From the NCBI GenBank assembly GCA_016934555.1, contig JAFGSS010000097.1, positions 1 to 39,080 of the forward strand: a stretch of 39,080 nt of DNA. The letters run 5' to 3'. The notes below the pieces were generated by a model. It saw only the letters and a list, made by a program, of their open reading frames with translations, was not told the origin of the DNA and did no database searches. Shown piece by piece: positions 16,140 to 24,597 of the stretch. The position numbers and the translations under genes are program-made. The number at the start of each line of letters is the position of its first letter. The first letter of the stretch is position 1. This stretch comes from Acidobacteriota bacterium. Lineage in GTDB: Bacteria > Acidobacteriota > UBA6911.

Positions 16140-17438
16140 ATGAACCACAACCCATCCGACACGGCCGGGGCGCGCGCCCCGGCCGCGAGTTCCGCCGACC
16201 CCCTGATCAAGGCCTACGTGGAACCCACCAACCGCTGCAACCTCAACTGCGTGACCTGCATCCGCCACAGCTGGGACGAATCGCCCGAGGACCTGGACTG
16301 GTCCGTTTACGGGAGACTGATCGAGGGCCTGGCGGCCTTCCCCGAAGCCCGGACTGTGGCCTTCGCCGGTTTCGGGGAGCCGCTGCTGCATCCCCGTTTT
16401 CCCGACATGATCCGCCTGGCCCACGACCGGGGGCTGCGCACGGAAATCACGACCAACGCCATGCTCCTCAGCCCGGCGATGGCGGAGCGGCTGATCTACG
16501 CCGGGCTGGACCAGATCACCGTGTCCGTCGACGGCACGTCGGACAGATCCCACGGCGCCGTCCGGCCCGGGGCGTCGCTCGACCGGATCGTGCAAAACGT
16601 CCGGACTCTCTACCTCTGGAGCCTGGTGAAGCATACGACGCCGCCCGACGCCGACGCAGACCTGAAGAAGAGGACCATGGCGAGCCTCGAGGAACTGGCC
16701 GGCGCCCCCTCTCCCCCGCTCGAAGCCACCGACTTCCTCTACCCCATGGAGGACATGCTCGACACCCTGCCGCAGGCGCCCGTGCGGATCGGGATCGAAT
16801 TCGTGGCGATGAAGAGCAACATCCACGAACTGCCGGGGCTCCAGGAGATCGCCAGGAAGATCCGGGCGTCCTTCATCCTGGTCTCGAACGTGCTGCCCTA
16901 CGCGCCCGAGCTCCAGGACGAAATCCTCTACGACATGACGCCCACCAGCCACGAGTCCCCCGGGGACCCGCGCAACCCGCTCTGGATCCTTCCCAGGATG
17001 GACTGGAGCCGGGAAGCAGTCGAGGCCGTATCGGCCGTGGCCTGGCGGCAGGCCAACCTGAGCTACCTCGACATCAACCTCGGCCAGCGGAACAACTATT
17101 GCCCCTTCATCGGCCCGGGAAGCGTGTCCCTCTCATGCCACGGCGGGATCAGTCCCTGTCCGCCGCTGCTTCACTCCTACACCTGCTACATCCAGGGCTG
17201 GAAGAAGTTCTTTCGCAGCTGCGTCTACGGAAACCTGAGGGAGCAGTCCCTGGAACCGGTCTGGCGGCGGCCCGATTACGCCGCCTTCAGGGAGCGCGTG
17301 AGGAAATTCGAGTTTTCCCCCTGCATCGACTGCTGCGGGTGCGAGTTCGCCGAAGGGAACGAAACCGATTGTCACGGCAACCCGTTCCCCGTCTGCGGCC
17401 ACTGCCTCTGGGCCCGCGGCGTCCTGCGCTGCGCCTGA
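16140..17438 (+). CDS. SPASM-type radical SAM protein, tungsten-oxidoreductase maturase type
   Basis: The protein has the radical SAM cluster CNLNCVTC (Cys33, Cys37, Cys40) after VEPTNR, a GFGEPLLHP motif (SAM binding) and VSVDGTSD. The C-terminal third has more than ten cysteines, including CHGGISPCPPLL and CIDCCGCEFAEGNETDC...CGHC, as in SPASM or twitch auxiliary clusters. A radical SAM family is known to sit beside tungsten-cofactor oxidoreductases as a proposed maturase, and this gene matches by context and architecture. GTG (16137) and ATG (16140) starts are adjacent; I use the ATG. It is the last gene of the ThiF-AOR operon and converges on AOR 2. Its target, peptide modification or cofactor assembly, is unknown. 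Confidence 0.88.
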   Translation: MNHNPSDTAGARAPAASSADPLIKAYVEPTNRCNLNCVTCIRHSWDESPEDLDWSVYGRLIEGLAAFPEARTVAFAGFGEPLLHPRFPDMIRLAHDRGLRTEITTNAMLLSPAMAERLIYAGLDQITVSVDGTSDRSHGAVRPGASLDRIVQNVRTLYLWSLVKHTTPPDADADLKKRTMASLEELAGAPSPPLEATDFLYPMEDMLDTLPQAPVRIGIEFVAMKSNIHELPGLQEIARKIRASFILVSNVLPYAPELQDEILYDMTPTSHESPGDPRNPLWILPRMDWSREAVEAVSAVAWRQANLSYLDINLGQRNNYCPFIGPGSVSLSCHGGISPCPPLLHSYTCYIQGWKKFFRSCVYGNLREQSLEPVWRRPDYAAFRERVRKFEFSPCIDCCGCEFAEGNETDCHGNPFPVCGHCLWARGVLRCA

Positions 17439-17458
17439 CCCTCTCCCGCGCCCCCTGC

Positions 17459-19171
17459 CTAGAGCGTGTCGAACACGGAATCCAGGTCGGAATCGGGGAC
17501 GTCGAACACCGTGTTGTGGGGAGGCAGCGGCTCTTCGCGCATGTATTCCGGGATCCGGTAATCGTTCGGGGTCAATCCGGCCCGGCGGTTGAACTCCAGT
17601 TCGGTGCGCAGGACCTCCCGGTTGAAGCGGTCGTAGTCCTCGAGCGTCCAGCCCCAGCCGTAGATGCCGTTGATCATGTCGATCATCAGCTGCGGCTTGG
17701 AGATGATGGGCGGCCGGGCGAAGAGGCACAATCCCGTGCTGTCGAGCATGGCGGCGATGATCTGCAGCTTCAGCGAGAGCTCCTTCTGCCCCTCGACGCC
17801 CAGAGGATTGACCTCGAGCCGGGCTCCGAAGGCGTTGCCCGCGGTGTGGTCCGCTCCCTGCGGGGAGGTCGCATAGGTCACGCCGTTCCCCTTCAGTGCG
17901 CGGGGATCGTAAGCCGGCATCGCCTGCCCGACTGCGGCCGGCACCCGGCGGACACCCAGCACCCTGCCCGTGGTGACGCACCCGGACCCGATCATGCGGC
18001 CGACGACCGTCCCCTCGCCCACCTGCCGGAGCAGACCGACAAGACTGTCGATATCCCCGAATTTCGCCAGGCCCGCCTCCACGGCGACCCCGAGCGCGGC
18101 GCCCGTCTCGATGGTGTCCAGCCCGAAATCGTTGCACATGTAGTTCAGGGTCGCCACGTCGTCGAGAGTGTCCAGGCCCAGGTTGGAGCCGACGAGCCCG
18201 ATGGTCTCGTACTGCACGCTCCCGACCACCGGCTTCCCCTCCTTGTCGTTGAAAAGGTTGCGGCAGGCGATGACGCACCCGGGCATGCAGCGGGTGCCCA
18301 CCTTCCCCTCGCGGGCGAGGATGATTTCACGGAGCTTTTCGCCCCGCAGTTCGGCCGCGCCTTCGAACCGCCCCGAGGAGAAACTGCGCGTCGGCAGCGC
18401 CCCCATCTCGTTGACGGCGCCGACGATCGAAGCCGTGCCGTACAGGTGCTGGGATCCCTTGACCCCCAGCTTGGGGCTCGTGATCAGGGCCTGGGCGAAC
18501 TCCTTGCAGGCGGTGCGGAAAAGCTTGTCGTCATGCATCCGGACCGCTTTGCCCAGCGCCTTCTTGATGACGACGGCCTTCAGCCCCTTGCTCCCCATGA
18601 CGGCGCCCAGTCCGCCGCGGGCGGCATGGTTGCTGCGCTGGTCCCGTTCCCCGGTCGCCGCGATGCCCGCACCCGACATCAGGTACTCCCCCGCCTGGCC
18701 GATCGAGATGACGGTCGCGTCTTCGCCGTAGCGCTCCTGCAACCGGTCGGCGGTCGCGTAAGTGCCGATGTTGCGGATGTCGCCCGCGGGGACCAGTTCG
18801 GCCGAGTCCCCGTCCAAGACCAGGATGGAAAACTCCCCGGGGGCCGGCTGCTGTTCCACCACGATCGCCTTGATGCCCCACTTGCCCAGGGTGTCCCCTG
18901 CTGTCCCGCCGGCGTTGGCCTCCTTGATCCCCCCCGTCAGCGGACTCTTGGCCCCGACCGAAAGCCTTCCGGCCGTGGGCACAATGGCCCCGCCCAGCAA
19001 CCCGGGAGTGAAAATGAGCTTGTTGTGCGGCCCCAGGGCGTCGCAGGCGGGAGGGATTTCACCCAGAAGAAGTTTCGCGATCAGGGCTCTGCCGCCAAGC
19101 TGTTCATATTCCTTGGGAACGGGCTCCCAACGAACGTTCTTTTCCTTCATATTGACACGCAGTATCTTCAT
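17459..19171 (-). CDS. Aldehyde:ferredoxin oxidoreductase-family protein (AOR 2)
   Basis: The 570-residue paralogue of AOR 1 has the same landmarks: GLLGGAIVPTAGRLSVGAKSPLTGG, HAARGGLGAVMGSKGLKAV, cluster cysteines Cys295, Cys299, Cys303 (again C-x3-C-x3-C, RCMPGCVIAC) and Cys482 in TGLCLF. GGAGG six bases before the ATG fixes the start. It lies on the opposite strand, ends 20 bp from the radical SAM gene, and is transcribed away from the isocitrate dehydrogenase, with operator copy 3 in the shared spacer. Two AORs could act on different aldehydes or run in opposite directions. Cofactor metal and substrate cannot be read from sequence. Confidence 0.92.
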   Translation of the reverse strand: MKILRVNMKEKNVRWEPVPKEYEQLGGRALIAKLLLGEIPPACDALGPHNKLIFTPGLLGGAIVPTAGRLSVGAKSPLTGGIKEANAGGTAGDTLGKWGIKAIVVEQQPAPGEFSILVLDGDSAELVPAGDIRNIGTYATADRLQERYGEDATVISIGQAGEYLMSGAGIAATGERDQRSNHAARGGLGAVMGSKGLKAVVIKKALGKAVRMHDDKLFRTACKEFAQALITSPKLGVKGSQHLYGTASIVGAVNEMGALPTRSFSSGRFEGAAELRGEKLREIILAREGKVGTRCMPGCVIACRNLFNDKEGKPVVGSVQYETIGLVGSNLGLDTLDDVATLNYMCNDFGLDTIETGAALGVAVEAGLAKFGDIDSLVGLLRQVGEGTVVGRMIGSGCVTTGRVLGVRRVPAAVGQAMPAYDPRALKGNGVTYATSPQGADHTAGNAFGARLEVNPLGVEGQKELSLKLQIIAAMLDSTGLCLFARPPIISKPQLMIDMINGIYGWGWTLEDYDRFNREVLRTELEFNRRAGLTPNDYRIPEYMREEPLPPHNTVFDVPDSDLDSVFDTL

Positions 19172-19240
19172 GGCGGACCTCCAGAGATATTAGGGTTGAC
19201 CCTCCATAAGATTAGGCTTCATCCCACCATGCGTCAACGA

Positions 19241-19257
19241 ATTCCACCTAATGGAAC
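19241..19257. promoter_or_regulatory. Palindromic operator copy 3 (ATTCC-N7-GGAAC)
   Basis: ATTCCACCTAATGGAAC differs from copy 1 mainly in the central bases. It lies in the 197-bp spacer between AOR 2 (minus) and isocitrate dehydrogenase (plus), 69 bp from the AOR 2 start and 111 bp from the isocitrate dehydrogenase start. A possible AOR 2 -35 box (TTGACG on the minus strand, 19232-19237) adjoins it. The site probably serves AOR 2 and perhaps both genes. Confidence 0.65.
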
Positions 19258-19368
19258 AAATTGTCCGAAAATATTTCAAGATATCTGGAATCTTACCCTG
19301 CTTTTGGAAGCCTTCTCAAGCCTGTTACCATGATATATCATCACCAAAGAGAAAGGGGAGGCGCGATC

Positions 19369-21606
19369 ATGACGGAGAAGCCCTCGGCATCGACCATATA
19401 CTGGACATGGACGGACGAGGCACCGGCGCTAGCCACCCTCTCCCTCTTCCCCATCATCCAGGCTTTCACCCGGCGGACGGGCATCCGCGTCGAGCTCGCC
19501 GACATTTCCCTGGCGGGGCGCATCCTGGCCAATTTCCCCGAATGGCTGACCGACTCTCAGCGGGTACCCGACTGGCTGACCCGGCTGGGGGAACTCACCC
19601 TGAAGCCCGAGGCCAACATCATCAAGCTTCCCAACATCTCCGCATCGGTCCCGCAGCTCGTCGAGGCCGTCCGGGAGCTGCAGGCGCAGGCGTACGCCGT
19701 CCCCGACTATCCGGAGGCCCCCGAAGGCGACGGGGAAAGGGGCATCCGCGCGCGCTACGACATCGTTCTCGGGAGCGCGGTGAACCCGGTGATCCGGGAG
19801 GGGAACTCGGACCGCCGCCTCCCCCCCGCCGTCAAGGCCTACGCCCGGAAGCACCCCCGGAAGCTGGGCGCCTGGAGCCCGGACTCCCTGACCCACGTCT
19901 CCCACATGTCCCGGGGAGACTTCTATGAAAGCGAAAGGGCCGTCACGGTGGAGCGCCCGGGGGAGGCGGTCTACGAATTCCTGGCCGATGACGGGACCGT
20001 CACCGTGCTGAAAAAGGGGCCGGAGCTCGGCAAGGGGGATATCCTGGACGCCGCCGTGCTGAACGTGCGCCAGCTGCGCGCCTTCTACCGGGAGGAGATC
20101 GCGGACGCCCGGGAGCGGGGGGTCCTCTTCTCGCTCCACGTAAAGGCCACCATGATGAAGGTGTCCGACCCGGTGATCTTCGGACACGCCGTCAGCACCT
20201 TCCTGGAGCCCGTATTCGCAAAGCACGCCGACCTCTTCGCCCGGCTGGGAATCAACCCCGACAACGGTTTGGGAGAACTGTACGCAAGGATCGAATCCCT
20301 CGGCCCGGATGCACGCGCGGGATTGGAGTCGGACATCCGGAAGACCATGGAGGAGCGGCCGGAGCTGGCCATGGTCGACTCGGAACGCGGGATCACCAAC
20401 CTCCACGTCCCCAACAACGTCATCATCGACGCCTCCATCCCCGCCATGATCCGCGACTCCGGGAAGATGTGGGGGCCGGACGGCCGGTTGCACGACACCA
20501 AGGCCGTGATTCCCGACCGCTGCTACGCCACGATCTACAAGGCCATCGTCGAGGACTGCGTGAGAAACGGCGCCTTCGACCCGGGGACCATGGGGAGCGT
20601 GCCGAACGTCGGCCTCATGGCGCAGCAGGCGGAGGAGTACGGTTCCCACGACAAGACCTTCATCGCCCCCGGGCCGGGCCTCATCCGCGTCCGCTACACC
20701 GATACCGGGGACACCCTGATCAGCCGGACGGTCGAGCCCGGGGACATCTTCCGCTCCTGCCGGACGACCGACGCCTCCATCCGCGACTGGGTGCAGCTGG
20801 CCGTCCGCCGCGCACGCCAGAGCGGCACCCCCGCCGTCTTCTGGCTCGACCCCGGGCGGGAGCATGACGCGGAGGTCATCCGCAAGGTCGAACGGGACCT
20901 CGGCGACTGCGACCTCCAGGGCCTCGACATCCGCGTGATGACGCCGGTCGAGGCGATGGAGTTCTCGCTCGGGCGCGTCCGCGGGGGCCTCGATACCATT
21001 TCGGTTACGGGCAACGTCCTGCGCGACTACCTGACCGACCTTTTCCCCATTCTCGAGGTCGGTACCTCGGGGAAGATGCTGTCGATCGTTCCGCTCCTGG
21101 CCGGGGGGGGGATGTTCGAAACGGGCGCCGGGGGGAGCGCGCCCAAGCACGTGCGGCAGTTCATCAAGGAAAACTACCTCCGCTGGGACTCCCTCGGCGA
21201 ATTCTCGAACCTGGCCGCCTCCCTGCAGCACATGGGAACGGTCTTCCGGAACGCCGCGGCCTCCCTCCTCTCCGAAACGCTCGAGGACGCCATCGGCGCC
21301 TTCCTCGAGCACGACCGCTCCCCCGCCCGCAAGCTGGGCAGCATCGACTGCCGCGGCAGTCACTTCTACCTGGCCCTCTACTGGGCCCGGGCGCTGGCCG
21401 ACCGGGCCGGGGACAACCCCCTCGGCGCCCGGTTCGCACTGCTCGGGCGGCGCCTGGCCGAAAACGAGGAGAAGATCAACGCCGAACTGATCGGCGCCCA
21501 GGGGCGCCCGGTGGAGATGGGCGGGTACTACCACCCCGACCTCGCCCGGACCTCCGCCGCGATGCGCCCCAGTCCCGCCCTGAACGCCATCATCGACAAC
21601 GCATGA
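19369..21606 (+). CDS. Monomeric-type NADP-dependent isocitrate dehydrogenase
   Basis: The 745-residue protein matches the length and motifs of the monomeric isocitrate dehydrogenase family: [16 protein letters not shown] at the N-terminus, [26 protein letters not shown] (isocitrate-binding Ser/Asn/Arg), [20 protein letters not shown] (catalytic Lys) and [22 protein letters not shown]. It converts isocitrate to 2-oxoglutarate and CO2 in the cytoplasm and makes NADPH. I start at the ATG at 19369 because AAAGGGGAGG lies eight bases upstream and the next residues match the family N-terminus; the frame remains open upstream. Its position between AOR 2 and a sugar-catabolic operon is unusual for a central enzyme. 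It may supply reductant or simply be a neighbour. Confidence 0.96.
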   Translation: MTEKPSASTIYWTWTDEAPALATLSLFPIIQAFTRRTGIRVELADISLAGRILANFPEWLTDSQRVPDWLTRLGELTLKPEANIIKLPNISASVPQLVEAVRELQAQAYAVPDYPEAPEGDGERGIRARYDIVLGSAVNPVIREGNSDRRLPPAVKAYARKHPRKLGAWSPDSLTHVSHMSRGDFYESERAVTVERPGEAVYEFLADDGTVTVLKKGPELGKGDILDAAVLNVRQLRAFYREEIADARERGVLFSLHVKATMMKVSDPVIFGHAVSTFLEPVFAKHADLFARLGINPDNGLGELYARIESLGPDARAGLESDIRKTMEERPELAMVDSERGITNLHVPNNVIIDASIPAMIRDSGKMWGPDGRLHDTKAVIPDRCYATIYKAIVEDCVRNGAFDPGTMGSVPNVGLMAQQAEEYGSHDKTFIAPGPGLIRVRYTDTGDTLISRTVEPGDIFRSCRTTDASIRDWVQLAVRRARQSGTPAVFWLDPGREHDAEVIRKVERDLGDCDLQGLDIRVMTPVEAMEFSLGRVRGGLDTISVTGNVLRDYLTDLFPILEVGTSGKMLSIVPLLAGGGMFETGAGGSAPKHVRQFIKENYLRWDSLGEFSNLAASLQHMGTVFRNAAASLLSETLEDAIGAFLEHDRSPARKLGSIDCRGSHFYLALYWARALADRAGDNPLGARFALLGRRLAENEEKINAELIGAQGRPVEMGGYYHPDLARTSAAMRPSPALNAIIDNA

Positions 21607-21644
21607 AACGGCGGCTCGCCGGGCCGGGCCGCTCCCCGATGCGA

Positions 21645-21674
21645 TTGACTCCGCGGGGCGCGTTCGCATAGGAT
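21645..21674 (+). promoter_or_regulatory. Candidate sigma-70 promoter before the isomerase-E1 operon
   Basis: TTGACT (21645-21650), 18 bp, then TAGGAT (21669-21674) gives five and four matches to consensus. It lies 30 bp before the isomerase ATG in a short spacer after isocitrate dehydrogenase. No TTCC-N7-GGAA palindrome is found here. Confidence 0.5.
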
Positions 21675-21703
21675 GAAACGGGTTTTCAAAGGAGAGTGCG
21701 CGC

Positions 21704-22546
21704 ATGAACAAGGTCGATCTGATTGCGTCCTACTGGACGATTGCGGGGGACGTCCATCCCCACTCGGAGCAGGAATTCAGCCCCTTCGACTTCCGGGACC
21801 GCGTGGAGGCCGCGTCGCGGGCGGGGTTCGCCGGAATCGGGCTGAAGGAGGCCGACGTCGCGCACACGCTCGAGCGGAGGACGCTCAGGGAGATGAAGCG
21901 CATCCTCGACGACAACGGCATCCGGCACGTCGAGCTGGAGTTCATCTCCGACTGGTTCCTGGACGGGGAGAAAAAACGGCAGTCGGACAAGGTCAAGCAC
22001 ATGCTGCTCGAGGCGGCGGAAGCGCTGGGCGCGCGGCATATCAAGGCGGGCGACTTCGATTCCCAGGTGACGCCCATGCCGCGGCTGATCGAATCCTTCG
22101 CCGCCCTCTGCGACGACGCGCGCAACTACGGGACCCGCATCCTCTTCGAGCTCATCGTCGACGCGATGATCAAGACGCTGCCCGAAACCCTGGAGATGGT
22201 CGCGGGGGCCGACCGCGAGAACGGCGGCATCATGATCGATCTCTGGCACGTCGTCAAGCTGGGGATACCCTACGAGGAGGTCGCCCGCATCCCCTCCCGC
22301 TTTCTCCTGGGGGTCGAGATCAACGACGGGACCCTCCAGTGCCCCTGGAGCCTTCACGAGGACACCATCAACCACCGCAGGCTGTGCGGCGAGGGGGAAT
22401 TCGACATCAAGGGATTCGTCCGTCAGATTCTCGCGGCGGGATACGACGGTCCCTGGGGGATCGAGGTCCTGAGCCGGGAGCTGCGGACCCTGCCCCTCGG
22501 GGAGGCGGCCACGCGCGCCTACGACACCACGATCGCACAGTTCTGA
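21704..22546 (+). CDS. Sugar phosphate isomerase/epimerase-like TIM-barrel protein
   Basis: The 280-residue AP-endonuclease-2-type TIM barrel belongs to the IolE/IolI/IolO and hydroxypyruvate isomerase superfamily. Likely metal ligands are Glu in the ILFELIVDA strand, Asp-x-x-His in MIDLWHVVKLG, and Glu near the end in WGIEVLSRE. Such enzymes isomerise or epimerise keto-sugars or keto-acids or dehydrate inosose. AAAGGAGA six bases before the ATG fixes the start. The two E1 genes follow within 15 bp, so the operon probably ends in decarboxylation of a 2-oxo compound or acetoin-like ketol. With the IolN-like hydrolase it could play the IolO (5-keto-L-gluconate epimerase) role; this is inference. 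Confidence 0.85.
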   Translation: MNKVDLIASYWTIAGDVHPHSEQEFSPFDFRDRVEAASRAGFAGIGLKEADVAHTLERRTLREMKRILDDNGIRHVELEFISDWFLDGEKKRQSDKVKHMLLEAAEALGARHIKAGDFDSQVTPMPRLIESFAALCDDARNYGTRILFELIVDAMIKTLPETLEMVAGADRENGGIMIDLWHVVKLGIPYEEVARIPSRFLLGVEINDGTLQCPWSLHEDTINHRRLCGEGEFDIKGFVRQILAAGYDGPWGIEVLSRELRTLPLGEAATRAYDTTIAQF

Positions 22547-22560
22547 GAAAGGGGGATTCC

Positions 22561-23526
22561 GTGCAGTCCGACGACAAGGTCCTGATCGAACTCTACACCA
22601 CCATGCTGACGATCCGCCGCTTCGAGGAGCGCCTCGTCCGGGAGGTCTTCGCCGGGAACATCCCCGGGTTCGTCCATTCCTACATAGGGCAGGAGGCCAT
22701 CGCCGCCGGCGTCTGCCGGCACCTGACAAAAAGGGACCGCATCGTCAGCCACCACCGCGGACACGGCCACTGCATCGCCAAGGGGGCCGACCTGAAAAGG
22801 ATGATGGCCGAGATCTACGGCAAGAAGACCGGGTACTGCAAGGGGAAGGGGGGGTCGATGCACATCGCCGACTTCAGCGTGGGGATGCTGGGGGCGGACG
22901 GCATCGTGGGCGCCGGGTTGCCGATCTCCACCGGGGCCGCCTTCGCCGCGCAACTGGAGGGGAGGGGAGACGTCGCCGCGGTGTTTTTCGGCGACGGGGC
23001 CTGCAACGAGGGGGAATTCCACGAGGCCCTGAACCTGGCGGGGATCTGGAAACTGCCGCTCCTTTTCGTCTGCGAAAACAACCAGTACGGTGTCAACACC
23101 CCGGCCGCCTATGCGATGGCCGCCGGCGAGATCTCCCGGATCCCCAAGGCCCACAACATCCCCTGCAGGGTGGTTTTCGGCAACGACGTGGAGGAGGTCC
23201 ACCGCGTCGCGGGCTCCGCCGTCGCCGGGATCCGCAAGGGGGGGGGCCCGTTCTTCCTGGAGTGCCGGACCTACCGCTGGCACAAGCATTTTCTTTCACA
23301 GGGGCTGGAGGACCTGCGCCCCGCCGCGGAACTGGAGGAGTGGAAGAGGAAGTGCCCGGTGGCGTCCTTCGAGAAGAAACTGCGCGGCCGCGGCGTGCTC
23401 TCACCGGCAAAGATCCGGACGATCGACGACAGGATCCTGCGGCGGGTCGAGGAGGCGCACGCCTTCGCCCTCCGGAGCCCCTACCCGCAACCGCAGGACG
23501 CGCTGCAAGACATCTATTCCACCTAA
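22561..23526 (+). CDS. TPP-dependent dehydrogenase E1 alpha subunit (acetoin/pyruvate type)
   Basis: The 321-residue protein has the thiamine-diphosphate motif GDGACNEGEFHEALNLAGIWKLPLLFVCENN, the N-terminal SYIGQEAIAAGV and HRGHGHCIAKG, and GGSMHIAD typical of AcoA/PdhA. It decarboxylates a 2-oxoacid or cleaves acetoin and passes the acyl or hydroxyalkyl group to lipoamide. A GTG at 22561, preceded by AAAGGGGGA, is the natural start; the frame upstream is open only by chance because it runs out of phase across the isomerase gene. The beta subunit follows after 16 bp. No E2 or E3 gene is in the window, so these must come from elsewhere. Confidence 0.93.
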   Translation: MQSDDKVLIELYTTMLTIRRFEERLVREVFAGNIPGFVHSYIGQEAIAAGVCRHLTKRDRIVSHHRGHGHCIAKGADLKRMMAEIYGKKTGYCKGKGGSMHIADFSVGMLGADGIVGAGLPISTGAAFAAQLEGRGDVAAVFFGDGACNEGEFHEALNLAGIWKLPLLFVCENNQYGVNTPAAYAMAAGEISRIPKAHNIPCRVVFGNDVEEVHRVAGSAVAGIRKGGGPFFLECRTYRWHKHFLSQGLEDLRPAAELEEWKRKCPVASFEKKLRGRGVLSPAKIRTIDDRILRRVEEAHAFALRSPYPQPQDALQDIYST

Positions 23527-23542
23527 CCCGAGCGAGGGAACC

Positions 23543-24505
23543 ATGCGAAAGATCACGTACGACCAGGCGGCGAACGAGGCCATCCAGGAGGAATTCCGCA
23601 AGAACCCCCGCTCCGTCCACATGTCCACCGACCTCGCGGCCGACCTTGCGGAGGAATTCGGGACCGACCGGATCAGGGTCACGCCGATAGCGGAAAACAG
23701 CTTGGTGGGTGCGGCCATCGGCCTGGCGGGATCGGGGTTCCGCGCGGTCGTCAACCTGCGCATGGCCACCTTCGGCTTCGTCGCCCTGGACCAGATGATG
23801 AACCACGCCGCCAAGATCACCTACATGTTCGGCGGTCAGGCGAAGTTTCCCATCCTGATCCGGATGACGGTGGGCGCGGGCTTTTCCGGGGCCGCCGAGC
23901 ACTCCATCAGCCCCTACTCCATGTTCATGAACGTGCCGGGTCTGAAGATCCTCCTGCCGACGACGCCCTACGACGTGAAGGGGCTCCTCAAGACCGCCCT
24001 GGGCGATCCCAACCCCGTTATCTCCTTCGAGCCTTTCATGCTGGGCAGGACCGAGACCGAGGTGCCGGAAAAGGAGTACTTCATCCCTTTCGGCAAGGCG
24101 GCGGTCCGGAGGAGGGGAACCGACGTGACCGTCGTTGCCCTGGGCCGGATGGCGCACGAGGCCCTGGAGGCTGCCGCGGAAGTGGAGGGGAAGATATCGG
24201 TGGAGGTGATCGATCCCCGGACGCTGGTCCCCCTCGACCGCGACTCCATCCTCCGCTCCGTCCGCAAGACGGGGCGCCTCGTTGTGGTCGATGAAGCCTG
24301 CCGAACCTGCAGCGCGGCGTCCGAGATCGTCGCCCTGGCGACGTCCGACCGCCCGACCTTCGCCCGGCTCCGGGCGGCGCCGGCGCAGGTCTGCGGGCTG
24401 GACGTCCCGATCCCCTTCAGCCCGCCGATGGAAAAATTCGTCATCCCCGACCGGGCGAAAATCCTCAGGGCGATCCGGGGCGCCATGCGCCGGCCGTCCA
24501 CATAG
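23543..24505 (+). CDS. TPP-dependent dehydrogenase E1 beta subunit (acetoin/pyruvate type)
   Basis: The 320-residue partner of the alpha subunit contains MSTDLA, the conserved Glu of the TPP site in IAENSLVGAAIGLA, the DQMMNHAAKITYMFGG block, GAGFSGAAEHS, and the C-terminal transketolase domain with VEVIDPRTLVPLDRDSI and VVVDEA. I start at the ATG at 23543, 13 bases after the alpha stop with a GAGGGAA ribosome site; the open frame to the left overlaps the alpha gene and is not real. It ends the operon, with hairpins beyond it. Catalysis needs both subunits as a heterotetramer. Confidence 0.93.
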   Translation: MRKITYDQAANEAIQEEFRKNPRSVHMSTDLAADLAEEFGTDRIRVTPIAENSLVGAAIGLAGSGFRAVVNLRMATFGFVALDQMMNHAAKITYMFGGQAKFPILIRMTVGAGFSGAAEHSISPYSMFMNVPGLKILLPTTPYDVKGLLKTALGDPNPVISFEPFMLGRTETEVPEKEYFIPFGKAAVRRRGTDVTVVALGRMAHEALEAAAEVEGKISVEVIDPRTLVPLDRDSILRSVRKTGRLVVVDEACRTCSAASEIVALATSDRPTFARLRAAPAQVCGLDVPIPFSPPMEKFVIPDRAKILRAIRGAMRRPST

Positions 24506-24526
24506 ACCGGACGGCCGAAAAAAAGA

Positions 24527-24572
24527 GGGCCTTCAGCCGCCGCACCCGGCCCGGGCGCGGCCCCGAAGGCCC
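24527..24572. terminator. Terminator hairpin between convergent E1 beta and unknown gene
   Basis: GGGCCTTC (24527-24534) pairs with GAAGGCCC (24565-24572); the loop is GC-rich and folds further. CTGATTTT follows on the plus strand, and an A-run (24518-24524) precedes it, which reads as a T-run on the minus strand. It can therefore end transcription from both sides. A smaller hairpin (24492-24516) overlaps the E1 beta stop. Confidence 0.65.
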
Positions 24573-24597
24573 CCTGATTTTCAGTCGGAATTCAGCG

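Noticed and set aside
19429-21711. A 760-residue minus-strand open frame opposite isocitrate dehydrogenase
   Set aside because: Antisense of a gene with unmistakable family motifs; rich in Val, Gly, Asp and Pro.
21673-23526. A single 617-residue fusion ending in the E1 alpha sequence
   Set aside because: The first half is an out-of-phase reading of the isomerase gene; the real E1 alpha starts at the GTG at 22561.
24492-24516. GGCCGTCC/GGACGGCC hairpin at the E1 beta stop
   Set aside because: On the plus strand it is followed by A's, not T's, so it is not itself a terminator; the next hairpin fits better.
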